A stretch of 64,000 bases of DNA from Symbioplanes lichenis (GTDB lineage: Bacteria > Actinomycetota > Actinomycetes > Mycobacteriales > Micromonosporaceae): the NCBI RefSeq assembly GCF_030709675.1, contig NZ_JAUZQD010000001.1:1-64000 (forward strand). Direction: 5' to 3'. Below the pieces are notes generated by a model. The model ran no database searches and was not told the DNA's origin. It saw only the letters and a list, made by a program, of their open reading frames with translations. A program made the position numbers and the translations under genes. Every line of letters starts with the position of its first letter. The first letter of the stretch is position 1. Below, in pieces: positions 26,366-35,176 of this stretch.

Positions 26366-27423
26366 CCGCTCTGCGCCCGCACGCCGAGGACCAGTACGCC
26401 GACGAGCTCGCCCAGCTCGCCGCCGCCGACGACCGGCCGCGCCCGCCGGGGTGGAAGCTGTCGCCGCAGGCGGTGGTGACCTATCTGCTGGGCGACGGCG
26501 CCAAGATCACCCCGAAGTACGTGGGCCCGCGCCGGCTCATGGAGGTCGCCGTGTCCACGCTGGTCACCGATCGGGCGCTGCTGCTGCTCGGCGTGCCCGG
26601 CACCGCGAAGACCTGGGTCTCCGAGCACCTCGCCGCGGCCATCAGCGGCGACTCGACCCTGCTGGTGCAGGGCACGGCCGGGACGGCGGAGGAGGCCATC
26701 CGCTACGGGTGGAACTACGCGCGCCTGCTCGCCGAGGGACCGTCCGAGGCGGCGCTGACCGCGAGCCCGATCATGCGCGCCATGCAGACGGGCACCATCG
26801 CCCGGCTCGAGGAGCTGACCCGCGTCCCGTCCGACGTGCAGGACGCGCTCATCACGATCCTCTCCGAGAAGACGCTGCCCGTCCCCGAGCTCAACACCGA
26901 GATCCAGGCCCAGCGCGGCTTCAACCTCATCGCCACGGCCAACGACCGTGACCGGGGCGTCAACGAGCTGTCCAGCGCCCTGCGCCGCCGCTTCAACACG
27001 GTCGTCCTGCCGATCCCGGCCAGCGCCGACGACGAGGTCGACATCGTGGCCCGCCGGGTCGCGCAGCTCGGCCGGTCGCTCGAGCTGCCCGAGGTGCCCA
27101 CCGCGCTGGAGGAGATCCGCCGCGTGGTCACCGTCTTCCGCGAGCTGCGCAACGGCATGACCGAGGACGGCCGCACCAAGCTCAAGTCGCCGACCGGCAC
27201 GCTCTCCACCGCCGAGGCGATCTCGGTCGTCACCAACGGGCTCGCCCTGGCCACGCACTTCGGCGACGGCCGGTTGAGCCCGAGCGACGTGGCCGCGGGC
27301 ATCGTCGGCGCCGTCGTCAAGGACCCGGTCTCCGACGCCGTGGTCTGGCGGGAATACCTGGAGACCGTCGTGCGCGAGCGCTCGGACTGGCGCGCCTTCT
27401 ACCGCGCGGCGCGCGATGCCTGA
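26362..27423 (+). CDS. MoxR-type AAA+ ATPase
   Basis: A 353-residue AAA+ ATPase of the MoxR group, matching the YehL type. Walker A is GVPGTAKTW (77-85); the acidic Walker B is in IARLEELTRVP; the sensor region reads FNLIATANDRDRG, and an Arg-rich SALRRRFNTVVLP segment supplies the arginine finger. MoxR proteins act as chaperone-like ATPases that work with VWA proteins to load or remodel partners, and a VWA gene is two genes downstream. The GTG start at 26362 overlaps the SWIM stop (GTGA) and the stop overlaps the DUF5682 gene by eight bases, so expression is coupled. Confidence 0.9.
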   Translation: MTALRPHAEDQYADELAQLAAADDRPRPPGWKLSPQAVVTYLLGDGAKITPKYVGPRRLMEVAVSTLVTDRALLLLGVPGTAKTWVSEHLAAAISGDSTLLVQGTAGTAEEAIRYGWNYARLLAEGPSEAALTASPIMRAMQTGTIARLEELTRVPSDVQDALITILSEKTLPVPELNTEIQAQRGFNLIATANDRDRGVNELSSALRRRFNTVVLPIPASADDEVDIVARRVAQLGRSLELPEVPTALEEIRRVVTVFRELRNGMTEDGRTKLKSPTGTLSTAEAISVVTNGLALATHFGDGRLSPSDVAAGIVGAVVKDPVSDAVVWREYLETVVRERSDWRAFYRAARDA

Positions 27424-29731
27424 GCGGCACTACGGCATCCGTCACCACGGCCCGGGTTCGGCCCGTGCCGTGGTCCGGGCGCTGGAGGAGCAGCGCCCCT
27501 CGATCCTGCTGGTCGAGGGGCCGCCCGAGGCGGACGAGCTGGTGCGGTGGGTGGGCGGCGCCGGGCTCGAGCCGCCGGTCGCGTTGCTGGGCTATGCGAC
27601 GGACGATCCGCGGCGGTCGGCGTTCTGGCCGTTCGCTGTGTTCTCGCCGGAGTGGCAGGCGATCCGGTGGGCCGTGGCGAACGGCGTGCCGGTGCGGTTC
27701 TTCGACCTGCCGTTCGCGTTCCGGCTGACCGATCCCGGGACGCCGGACACGCCGCCCGCGGCCGGGCCGCCCGCCGGTGTGGCGCCCGGCGCGGAAGACG
27801 ACACGCGCGGCGAGTCGGGTGACACGCCCGGTGCGGCGCACGACACGCCCGGCGCGGCGGAGGACACGCGCGGAGAGCCGGGTGAGGGCGACGGCGTGGC
27901 GCGGCGGCGGCCGGTGGATCCGATCGGGGAGCTGGCGACGGCGGCCGGCTACGACGATCCCGAGCGCTGGTGGGAGGACGTCGTCGAGCACCGGGGCATG
28001 CCGGCCTTCGAGGCGATCGCGGAGGCGATGGGCGCGATCCGGGAGTCCGCGCCCGAGGACCCCGAGGACCTGGTGCGCGAGGCGTACATGCGGTCGGTGC
28101 TGCGGGAGGTGCGCCGCGAGCACGACGACATCGCCGTGGTGTGCGGGGCCTGGCACGTGCCCGCGCTCAGCCGGAAGGTCGCGGTCAAGGACGACACCGC
28201 GCTGCTCAAGGGCCGCAAGAAGGCGAAGGTCAGCTTCACCTGGGTGCCCTGGACCTACGGGCGGCTGGCGTCCTGGTCCGGCTACGGCGCCGGGGTGCGG
28301 TCGCCCGGCTGGTACCACCACCTGTTCACGACCGGTGCCGACGTCGTGCCGCGGTGGCTCGTGGACGCCGCCGGGGTGCTGCGGGCCGAGGGGGTGCCCA
28401 CGTCGTCGGCGCACGTCATCGAGGCGACCCGGCTGGCGGAGGCGCTGGCCACCGTGCGGGGACGGCCGCTCGCCGGGCTGGCCGAGGTGACCGAGGCGGC
28501 CGAGGCGGTGCTCTGCGAGGGGGAACCGCTGCGGACCGAGCTGATCGACCGGCGGATGGTGGTGGGCGAGCGACTCGGCGGAGTGCCGGACGACATGCCG
28601 GCCGTACCGCTGGCGAAGGATCTCGCGGCGCAGCAGCGGGCCGTACGCCTGAAGCCGGAGGCGCTCGAAAAGGTGCAGGAGCTGGACCTGCGCCGCGACA
28701 TGGACCTCGCCCGCAGCCGGCTGCTGCACCGGATGCGCGCGATCGGCGTGCCGTGGGGCGAGCCGGACGCGGCGCGGCGGGGGCTCGGGACGTTCCGGGA
28801 GCAGTGGCGGCTGCGCTGGCTGCCCGACTTCGCGGTGCAGCTTGTCGAGGGCAGCATGTACGGCACGACGGTCGCCGCCGCGGCCACGGCGAAGGTGGTC
28901 GAGGCGGCGGGCAAGGCGCAGTCGCTCGGGGAGGTCACCGCACTCGTCGAGGTGTGCCTGCTCGCCGATCTCGCCGACGCCTTCCCGCCCGTGCTGGCCG
29001 CCCTGGACACCCGGGCCGCCCTCGACGCCGACCTCGAGCACCTGATGGCGGCGATTCCCGCGCTCGCCCGCACCCTCCGCTACGGCGACGTGCGGCGCAC
29101 CGACGTCGCCGGGCTCGCCACCGTGACGTCGAGCCTGCTCACCCGGATCTGCGCCGGGCTGCCCGCCGCGGTGGGGTCACTGTCCGACGAGGCCGCCAAG
29201 ACCCTGCGCGGGCACATCGACGGGGTGCACCAGGCGGTCGGACTGCTCGACGAGGCGGCGCTGAGCGAACGCTGGTTCGGCACGCTGACGTCGGTCGCCG
29301 GGCGCGCCGGGCTGCACGGGCTGATCGCCGGGCGGCTGACCCGGCTGCTGCTCGACGCCGGGCGGCTCGACAGCGCGGAGGTGCGCCGGCGGCTCGGGCT
29401 CGCGCTGACCGTCGGGACGCCGCCCGCGGAGGGCGCCGCGTGGGTGGAGGGCTTCCTGTCCGGCGGCGGGCTGCTGCTGGTGCACGACGACGAGCTGCTG
29501 GAGCTCGTCGACTCGTGGCTCGCCGACATCGCGGCCGAGGCGTTCGACGACGTGCTTCCACTGCTGCGGCGTACGTTCGGGAGCTTCGCCACCGGCGAAC
29601 GGCGCGCGATCGGCGACCGGGTCGCCGGCGGGGTGCGCACCACGGGCGAGGCGCCGCTCGTACTCGACCATGACCGGGCCGCGCGGGTGCTTCCGACGCT
29701 GGCGGCGTTGCTGGGAAAGGAGATCGGATGA
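27416..29731 (+). CDS. DUF5682 family protein
   Basis: A 771-residue protein starting MPERHYGIRHHGPGSARAVV, the DUF5682 (YehM-like) signature, followed by LLVEGPPEADEL. Between residues about 118 and 165 there is a Pro/Thr/Gly-rich low-complexity insert caused by four 21-base tandem repeats. The central part has AVVCGAWHVPALS, resembling the TraB/ChaN-like fold that I associate with this family, and the C-terminal part is helical. No catalytic role is established. It overlaps the MoxR gene by eight bases and the VWA gene by four, placing it inside the ATPase-VWA operon. Confidence 0.85.
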   Translation: MPERHYGIRHHGPGSARAVVRALEEQRPSILLVEGPPEADELVRWVGGAGLEPPVALLGYATDDPRRSAFWPFAVFSPEWQAIRWAVANGVPVRFFDLPFAFRLTDPGTPDTPPAAGPPAGVAPGAEDDTRGESGDTPGAAHDTPGAAEDTRGEPGEGDGVARRRPVDPIGELATAAGYDDPERWWEDVVEHRGMPAFEAIAEAMGAIRESAPEDPEDLVREAYMRSVLREVRREHDDIAVVCGAWHVPALSRKVAVKDDTALLKGRKKAKVSFTWVPWTYGRLASWSGYGAGVRSPGWYHHLFTTGADVVPRWLVDAAGVLRAEGVPTSSAHVIEATRLAEALATVRGRPLAGLAEVTEAAEAVLCEGEPLRTELIDRRMVVGERLGGVPDDMPAVPLAKDLAAQQRAVRLKPEALEKVQELDLRRDMDLARSRLLHRMRAIGVPWGEPDAARRGLGTFREQWRLRWLPDFAVQLVEGSMYGTTVAAAATAKVVEAAGKAQSLGEVTALVEVCLLADLADAFPPVLAALDTRAALDADLEHLMAAIPALARTLRYGDVRRTDVAGLATVTSSLLTRICAGLPAAVGSLSDEAAKTLRGHIDGVHQAVGLLDEAALSERWFGTLTSVAGRAGLHGLIAGRLTRLLLDAGRLDSAEVRRRLGLALTVGTPPAEGAAWVEGFLSGGGLLLVHDDELLELVDSWLADIAAEAFDDVLPLLRRTFGSFATGERRAIGDRVAGGVRTTGEAPLVLDHDRAARVLPTLAALLGKEIG
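27800..27883 (+). repeat. Four tandem 21-base coding repeats
   Basis: Four consecutive 21-base units (27800, 27821, 27842, 27863) each begin GACACGC and encode DT(R/P)G followed by three variable residues. They lie in frame in the DUF5682 gene and form a flexible acidic linker. In-frame units allow copy-number change without disrupting the protein. Confidence 0.8.
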
Positions 29732-30939
29732 GCACCGATCCGGACGTGACACCCGCGCCGGCCTCACCCGCGGCGGACGCGGTGGCGGAGCGGCGGCGGC
29801 GGTGGCGGCTTGTGCTCGGTGGGGCGGCGGAGGAGTCGCTCGGCGGGGCGGAGGGGCGCGACGGGCGGATGGATGCCGCGCTGGCCGCGCTCTACGACAC
29901 CGGCGGGGACGGCGACCCCGGGACGAAGCAGGCCGGCCGGTCGGCGGGGCTCGGCGGCTCGGCGCCCAAGGTGGCGCGGTGGCTGGGTGACATCCGCGAG
30001 TACTTCCCGAGCACGGTCGTGCAGGTCATGCAGTCCGACGCGATCGAGCGCCTCGACCTGACCCGGCTGCTGCTCGAGCCGGAGATGCTCGACGCGGTGG
30101 AGCCGGACGTGCACCTGGTCGGCACGCTGCTGACGCTCAACCGGGTCATGCCCGAGCAGACCAAGGAGAGCGCCCGCCAGGTCGTGCGCAAGGTGGTCGA
30201 CGAGCTCGAGAAGCGGATCAGCCAGAAGACGCGCGCCGCGGTCTCCGGGGCCCTCAACCGCGCGGCCCGCATCAACCGGCCGAAGCTGAGCGACATCGAC
30301 TGGGACCGCACGATCCGGGCGAACCTCAAGCACTACCAGCCCGAGCACCGTACGGTCGTCCCGGAGCGCCTGATCGGCTACGGCCGCCGCACCACGGCGA
30401 TCCAGCGCGACGTCGTCCTGTGTGTCGACCAGTCCGGCTCGATGGCCGCGTCCGTCGTGTTCTCGGGCGTCTTCTCGGCGGTGCTCGCCTCGATGCGGTC
30501 GCTGCGGACGTCGCTCGTGGTCTTCGACACCGCCGTCGTCGACCTGACCGACCAGCTCAGCGATCCGGTCGAGGTGCTCTTCGGCACGCAGCTGGGCGGC
30601 GGCACCGACATCAACCGGGCCATCGCCTACGGCCAGCAGCTGATCACGCGGCCCCGGGACAGCATCTTCGTGCTGATCAGTGACCTCTACGAGGGCGGCG
30701 TCCGGGAGCAGATGCTGCGCCGTGTCGCCGAGATGACGGCCGCCGGCGTGCAGGTGGTCGTGCTGCTCGCCCTGTCCGACGAGGGCGCCCCGGCCTACGA
30801 CGCGGAGAACGCCGCCGCGCTGGCCGCGCTGGGGGTGCCGGCGTTCGCGTGCACGCCCGAGGCCTTCCCGGACCTGATGGCCGCGGCGATCGAGCGGCGG
30901 GACCTCATGGCCTTCGCCCAGCAGCAGGCCGAGCGATGA
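29728..30939 (+). CDS. VWA domain protein
   Basis: A 403-residue protein ending the SWIM-MoxR-DUF5682-VWA operon; YehP-like. The MIDAS metal site is D234-x-S-x-S in LCVDQSGSMAAS, with the later Thr in GGGTDINRAI and Asp in LISDLYEGG, so metal binding should be intact. The N-terminal 200 residues are charged and helical. VWA proteins of this kind typically bind targets that a MoxR ATPase remodels. The ATG overlaps the DUF5682 stop (ATGA). The cluster has been discussed as a possible conflict or stress system in other bacteria, but its role here is inference. Confidence 0.88.
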   Translation: MSTDPDVTPAPASPAADAVAERRRRWRLVLGGAAEESLGGAEGRDGRMDAALAALYDTGGDGDPGTKQAGRSAGLGGSAPKVARWLGDIREYFPSTVVQVMQSDAIERLDLTRLLLEPEMLDAVEPDVHLVGTLLTLNRVMPEQTKESARQVVRKVVDELEKRISQKTRAAVSGALNRAARINRPKLSDIDWDRTIRANLKHYQPEHRTVVPERLIGYGRRTTAIQRDVVLCVDQSGSMAASVVFSGVFSAVLASMRSLRTSLVVFDTAVVDLTDQLSDPVEVLFGTQLGGGTDINRAIAYGQQLITRPRDSIFVLISDLYEGGVREQMLRRVAEMTAAGVQVVVLLALSDEGAPAYDAENAAALAALGVPAFACTPEAFPDLMAAAIERRDLMAFAQQQAER

Positions 30940-31021
30940 CCGCCGGCCGGAGGGCAGCGTTGTTGCACACTCTTGGCAACAGGGCTTGCCGGGGAGGGCA
31001 GATGTAACTAGCGTGAGCCCC

Positions 31022-31780
31022 ATGAGTGCTTACACGGCGGCCGCGTGGCAGGAGAGCTGGGACCGTCAGCAGGAGGGCTACCTGCCCGACCGGGAGCAGC
31101 GCTTCACTGCCATGCTCGACGCCGTCGGGGCCGTCACCGAGAGCGGGGCGCCGCGGGTGCTCGACCTCGCCGGCGGCACCGGGACGATCAGCCTGCGGAC
31201 GCTCGCGCGTTTCCCGCGCGCGACCACCACGGTGCTCGACCAGGACCCGGTGCTGCTGGCGCTGGCCCGCGCCTCGCTGGCGGAGGACAGCCGGGCCACC
31301 GTCGTGTCCGCGGACCTCGGGTCGCCGGCCTGGGTCGAGGCGTTGCCGCACACCGGGTTCGACGCCGTGCTGACCGCGACGGCCCTGCACTGGCTGCCGG
31401 GCGAGCGGGTGGCCGCCCTCTACGCCGAGATCCGATCCGTGCTGCGGCCCGGCGGCATCTTCGTGAACGCCGACTACATGCCGGAGGAGAGCCTGCCCGG
31501 GCTGACCAAGCTGCTCGTGGCCCGCGCCGACGCCGAGCGCGCGGCCCGCCAGGCGACCGGGGCGGCGCTCGACTGGACTGCCTGGTGGGCGCGGGTGGCC
31601 GGCGACGAGGAGCTGGCCCCGCTGCTGGCCGAGCGGGAGCGGATCTATCCGGGCGGCAGCCACACCGAGTGGAACCCCCCGGCCGCGTGGCACCTCCAGG
31701 CGCTGCGCGACGGCGGCTTCAGCGAAACGGGCATCCTGTGGCGCGGCGGAGCGGACGCGGCGGTCATCGGCCTGCGCTAG
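31022..31780 (+). CDS. Class I SAM methyltransferase
   Basis: A 252-residue methyltransferase. Motif I is VLDLAGGTGTISL near residue 42, followed by an acidic residue after the second strand (TTVLDQDPVLL), and FDAVLTATALHWLPG corresponds to the motif IV/post-I region. The substrate cannot be inferred. The ATG at 31022 lies after a TTG-rich, somewhat AT-richer leader (30960-31015). It is not overlapping its neighbours and is convergent with the phosphopantetheinyl transferase gene. Confidence 0.85.
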   Translation: MSAYTAAAWQESWDRQQEGYLPDREQRFTAMLDAVGAVTESGAPRVLDLAGGTGTISLRTLARFPRATTTVLDQDPVLLALARASLAEDSRATVVSADLGSPAWVEALPHTGFDAVLTATALHWLPGERVAALYAEIRSVLRPGGIFVNADYMPEESLPGLTKLLVARADAERAARQATGAALDWTAWWARVAGDEELAPLLAERERIYPGGSHTEWNPPAAWHLQALRDGGFSETGILWRGGADAAVIGLR

Positions 31781-31826
31781 GCACGGAAACGAGCACGACA
31801 AGGCCGGCCGGGCCAGGCGGCGCCCG

Positions 31827-32474
31827 TCAGGAGGAGGCGGCAGGCAGGGCGATGGCGGTCACCACGAGACCGTCCTCGACCGCGAACCGGCCGTGCAGCG
31901 ACGCGAACGGCCCGTCCCGCAGGATTCGCGCGGAGAACGACCCCGCCACCGGGTCAAAGGTCAGCGCCGCTTCCTCGAAGCCGAGCCAGGCGCCCGTACG
32001 CGGGAACCAGACCTTGTAGACCGACTCCTTCGCGCTGAACAGCAGCCGCTCCCACCACACGTCCGGCCGGACGGCGGCGAGCTCGGCGAGATGGGCGCGC
32101 TCGGCGGGCAGCGACACCAGGTCGAGGACGCCCTCCGGCAGCGGCCCGGCCGGTTCGGCGTCGATGCCCACGCCCGCGAGGTCGGCCGACCGGGCCACGG
32201 CCGCCGCACGGTAGCCGGCGCAGTGGGTCATGCTGCCGACGATGCCCGCCGGCCAGATCGGGGCGCCCCGCTCGCCGCGCAGGATCGGCACGGGGGCGAC
32301 GCCCAGCTCGGCCAGGGCCGTGCGCGCGCAGTGCCGCACGGTGGCGAACTCCGCCTGCCGCTTGGGCACGGCGTTCGCGACCAGCTCGGCCTCGCCCGGG
32401 AGCAGCTCGACGCCGGCGGGGTCGGCCCACACCTCGGCGGTTCGCACGGCGGCGGGCAGCAACCGCGCGATCAT
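31827..32474 (-). CDS. 4'-phosphopantetheinyl transferase (EntD-like)
   Basis: A 215-residue Sfp/EntD-type enzyme that transfers phosphopantetheine from CoA to carrier proteins of polyketide, peptide or fatty acid synthases. Conserved features are RHCARTAL, GSMTHCAGYRAAAVA, the metal-binding VGIDAEP (Asp105, Glu107) and the catalytic FSAKESVYKVWFP (Lys149-Glu150-Ser151). The ATG overlaps the stop of the upstream alpha/beta hydrolase gene (ATGA at 32471-32474), so the two are translated together. The hydrolase could act in the same secondary-metabolism context, but no synthase is present in the window. Confidence 0.9.
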   Translation of the reverse strand: MIARLLPAAVRTAEVWADPAGVELLPGEAELVANAVPKRQAEFATVRHCARTALAELGVAPVPILRGERGAPIWPAGIVGSMTHCAGYRAAAVARSADLAGVGIDAEPAGPLPEGVLDLVSLPAERAHLAELAAVRPDVWWERLLFSAKESVYKVWFPRTGAWLGFEEAALTFDPVAGSFSARILRDGPFASLHGRFAVEDGLVVTAIALPAASS

Positions 32475-33283
32475 GCGCGCCGCCCCAGGAAGCGCAGCAG
32501 CTCGGCGTTCACCGCGTCGGGCTGTTCGAGATAGCCGTAATGGCCCGCGTCCGGGATCTCGGCGTAGGTCGCGCCCGGGATCGCGGCCGCCAGCTCCCGC
32601 CCGTGCCGCGGCGGGGCGATCAGGTCGTCGGCGAACGAGATGACGTGCACGGGCGTGCGCACCCGCGCGTACGCGCCCCGGCGATCCGTCGTCAGCTGCA
32701 CGCCCAGCTGAGCCAGGGCGCCGGGGCTCGCCCCGTCCTCGGGCGAGAACTCGAACAGGTCCAGCCAGTCCTGGCTCAGCTCCGGGTCGGCGAGCGTGGC
32801 CGGGGACAGATTCTGCAGCGCCCGGACCACCGCGGCGTAGCGGGGCGGCAGGGCGACCCCGCTCTCTCCCAGCTCCCGCTCCGCGTTGTTGAGCGCCGTC
32901 GACATCGGGTCGGGGCGGGCGCGGGAGGCCATCAGCACGGCCCGGGTCGCCAGGTCGGGCCGGACCAGCAGCAGCTCCTGGACGACGAGCGCGCCCATGG
33001 ACGTACCGACGAAGGCACACGGACCACCCACGGCGCGCTCGACGACCGCCACGGTGTCGGCGACCAGGTCCGCGACGGTGAGACCCGGGACCGCCGGCCC
33101 GCTGTCACCGCTGCCCCGGTTGTCCATCGTGTACGCCCGGAGCCCGCCCGAGGTCAGCGCCGGCACCTGGTGCAACGCCCACGAGCGTCCGCGGGCACCC
33201 GTGCCGGTGAGCAGCAGGACCGGCTCCCCGCGGCCCGACGCCTCATAACTCAATGTGACGCCGGAGACATCGATCGTGGGCAT
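32471..33283 (-). CDS. Alpha/beta hydrolase
   Basis: A 270-residue alpha/beta hydrolase with an oxyanion segment LLLTGTGARGRSW, nucleophile elbow GTSMGA and a C-terminal GHYGYLEQP carrying the catalytic His. The substrate is not predictable; the size and motif order fit the esterase/haloperoxidase-like group, not a lipase with a signal peptide. The gene is upstream of and overlaps the phosphopantetheinyl transferase gene, suggesting joint expression. Confidence 0.85.
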   Translation of the reverse strand: MPTIDVSGVTLSYEASGRGEPVLLLTGTGARGRSWALHQVPALTSGGLRAYTMDNRGSGDSGPAVPGLTVADLVADTVAVVERAVGGPCAFVGTSMGALVVQELLLVRPDLATRAVLMASRARPDPMSTALNNAERELGESGVALPPRYAAVVRALQNLSPATLADPELSQDWLDLFEFSPEDGASPGALAQLGVQLTTDRRGAYARVRTPVHVISFADDLIAPPRHGRELAAAIPGATYAEIPDAGHYGYLEQPDAVNAELLRFLGRRA

Positions 33284-33336
33284 GATCGCACCCTACCGGC
33301 GGCCGGCCACTCACTAGTGTGGTGGGGGATCACGTC

Positions 33337-33426
33337 ATGCCGCTGACCGGGGAGTACGCGCCGACCCCGTCCGGCTGGGCGCGCGAGCGGGCCGAGCGGG
33401 CGGGCGCTCCCGATCGGAGCAACTGA
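33337..33426 (+). pseudogene. Truncated deazaflavin nitroreductase start
   Basis: A 29-codon frame preceded by a G-rich ribosome binding site. It reads MPLTGEYAPTPSGWARERAE and stops after APDRSN. The opening residues match the N-terminus of the F420-dependent (Ddn-like) nitroreductase family, which is normally about 130-150 residues. The rest of the gene is missing; a DUF5925 ATPase gene starts 48 bases later. It is most simply the leftover 5' end of a deleted gene. Confidence 0.45.
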
Positions 33427-33473
33427 CGGGAAAACCGGGTGCCGGCCCGCCGCCGAGGGAAGATCATGGGCAG

Positions 33474-34619
33474 ATGCGTACGCCCCATCAGTCCGTCGAT
33501 CGGCTCGCCGGCCGCACCGTGGAGCTGGCGGCCGTCCCGCCCGCCCCCGCGGCGCTGCCGCTCTCCGGATCCGTCGACGACACGGACCGGCTGGTGGACG
33601 TCGTCGATCTGCTCGCGCTCGACGCCTTCGTGCAGGGGCGCGAGCCCTTCGGCCGGACCAGCTATCTGGAGAACGTCCGCGCCGACGCCCCGCTGACCAG
33701 CGACGCCGCCCGCGTGGTGCGCGACGCGCTCGAGGAGGACAGCCACGGCCGGCTGTCCGTCGGCGACGGCTGGACGCTCTACGTCATGCGCTGGAAGCAG
33801 AGCCGGCGGGCCCGGGTGACCGTCACCGCGGTGAGTGCTGAGCTGGCCGAGTCGGTGCTGGCGACGGTCGTGGACGGTGCGGTCGAGGAGCCCGCGCCCG
33901 CGGCGGAGAGCGTACCCATCGGCTTCTGGCACTTCGGTCCGCACGGACCGCGCCGCGCGCAGCGGGAGATCGACGCCGCGCCCTGGGAGAAGATCCGCGG
34001 CAACTATGCCGAGCCGGTGGCGCAGACCCTCGAGCGGCTCATGCGGCTCGACCACACCAGCATCCACGGGCGGCTCCTGCTGCTGCACGGCGAGCCCGGC
34101 ACCGGCAAGACGACGGCGCTGCGCGCGCTGGCCCAGCAGTGGCGCTCGTGGTGCCAGGTCGACTGCGTGCTCGACCCGGAGCGGCTCTTCAGCGATCCTG
34201 CCTATCTGATGAGCGTGGCCCTGGGCAGCGGCGACGACGACGAGCCGCGCTGGCGTCTGCTCATGCTGGAGGACTGCGACGAGCTGGTCAGCGGGGAGGC
34301 GAAGGCGAGCGCGGGGCAGTCGCTCTCCCGGCTGCTCAACCTCACCGACGGCCTGCTCGGCCAGGGGCGCAACGCGCTGATCGCGCTGACGACCAACGAG
34401 GATCTGGCGTCGCTGCACCCCGCGGTGGTCCGGCCGGGGCGGTGCCTGGCCAGCATCGAGGTCGGCCGTCTCCCGTACGCCGAAGCAGTCCGCTGGCTCG
34501 GCCGGCCCACCGGCATCGGCCCCGCCGGCGCGACCCTGGCCGAGCTCTACGCCCTGCGCACGGGCACCGAGCCGGTGACCGTGCCCAAGTCCGCTCCCCC
34601 GACCGGGATGTACCTGTAG
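33474..34619 (+). CDS. DUF5925 AAA ATPase
   Basis: A 381-residue protein with an N-terminal DUF5925 domain (roughly residues 30-150) and a C-terminal AAA ATPase. Walker A is GEPGTGKTT, Walker B is LLMLEDCDELV, a sensor-1 Asn is in LIALTTNEDL, and HPAVVRPGRCLA gives the arginine-finger region. Actinobacterial proteins with this architecture are conserved and uncharacterised. The ATG at 33474 follows CGAGGGAAGATC. Its stop is immediately adjacent to the MarR gene stop on the opposite strand (34619/34620). Confidence 0.85.
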   Translation: MRTPHQSVDRLAGRTVELAAVPPAPAALPLSGSVDDTDRLVDVVDLLALDAFVQGREPFGRTSYLENVRADAPLTSDAARVVRDALEEDSHGRLSVGDGWTLYVMRWKQSRRARVTVTAVSAELAESVLATVVDGAVEEPAPAAESVPIGFWHFGPHGPRRAQREIDAAPWEKIRGNYAEPVAQTLERLMRLDHTSIHGRLLLLHGEPGTGKTTALRALAQQWRSWCQVDCVLDPERLFSDPAYLMSVALGSGDDDEPRWRLLMLEDCDELVSGEAKASAGQSLSRLLNLTDGLLGQGRNALIALTTNEDLASLHPAVVRPGRCLASIEVGRLPYAEAVRWLGRPTGIGPAGATLAELYALRTGTEPVTVPKSAPPTGMYL

Positions 34620-35132
34620 TCACCGCTCGTGGTGCAGCATCACCTTGCGCAGCAACGCGTTGAGCTGCTTCAACTCGGTCAGGCTCAGGGCCGCCAGCAG
34701 CTCCCTGTCGCGGGCCATGCCGGCGTGGATGTGCTGCTCCCACGCGGCGCGGCCCGCGGCGGTCGGCCGGACGAGCACGCGGCGGCGGTCCTGCGGCTCG
34801 ACCTCGCGGGTGATCAGCTCGGCCCGGGCCAGGCGGTCGAGGCGGGCGGTCATCGCGGCCCGGGTCACCTTGACGACCTCGGCGAGCTGGGCCGGCGTGG
34901 CCTCGATGGGATAGGGCTGGATCATCAGCGCGTGCAGCGTCTTGTAGTCCTCGACCGTGAACGCCGGGTCGGGGAAGGCCGCCGCGTCGCCCCGCTTCTG
35001 CCGGCGCAGCAGGAACTGCATGCGGGTGATCGCGCCCTCGATCTCCGGCGCCACGTCGGGGTCGCCCTCCCACAGGCTCGCCCACCGGCGTACGTGTTCG
35101 TCGACCTCGTCCCGCTCCACGTCCCCCAGCAT
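34620..35132 (-). CDS. MarR-family regulator
   Basis: A 170-residue winged-helix repressor with the MarR core TPAQLAEVVKVTRAAMTARL (recognition helix) and the wing EPQDRRRVLVRPTAAG. It is divergent from an MFS exporter gene with only 44 bases between starts, the usual arrangement of a repressor and its drug-efflux target. The intergenic inverted repeat overlapping the start codon is a likely binding site. The start codon ATG is at 35132 with no other credible start nearby. Confidence 0.88.
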   Translation of the reverse strand: MLGDVERDEVDEHVRRWASLWEGDPDVAPEIEGAITRMQFLLRRQKRGDAAAFPDPAFTVEDYKTLHALMIQPYPIEATPAQLAEVVKVTRAAMTARLDRLARAELITREVEPQDRRRVLVRPTAAGRAAWEQHIHAGMARDRELLAALSLTELKQLNALLRKVMLHHER

Positions 35133-35164
35133 AGTTCATTGCCAAATAGTTAGACGGTGAACTA
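35132..35164. promoter_or_regulatory. MarR operator candidate
   Basis: Inverted repeat TAGTTCA (35132-35138) with TGAACTA (35158-35164), and an inner pair TAGTT (35147-35151) with AACTA (35160-35164). It fills the short divergent region between the marR and MFS genes and overlaps the first base of the marR start codon. This suggests autorepression and control of the exporter. Confidence 0.5.
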
Positions 35165-35176
35165 CTGTCCGGACCC

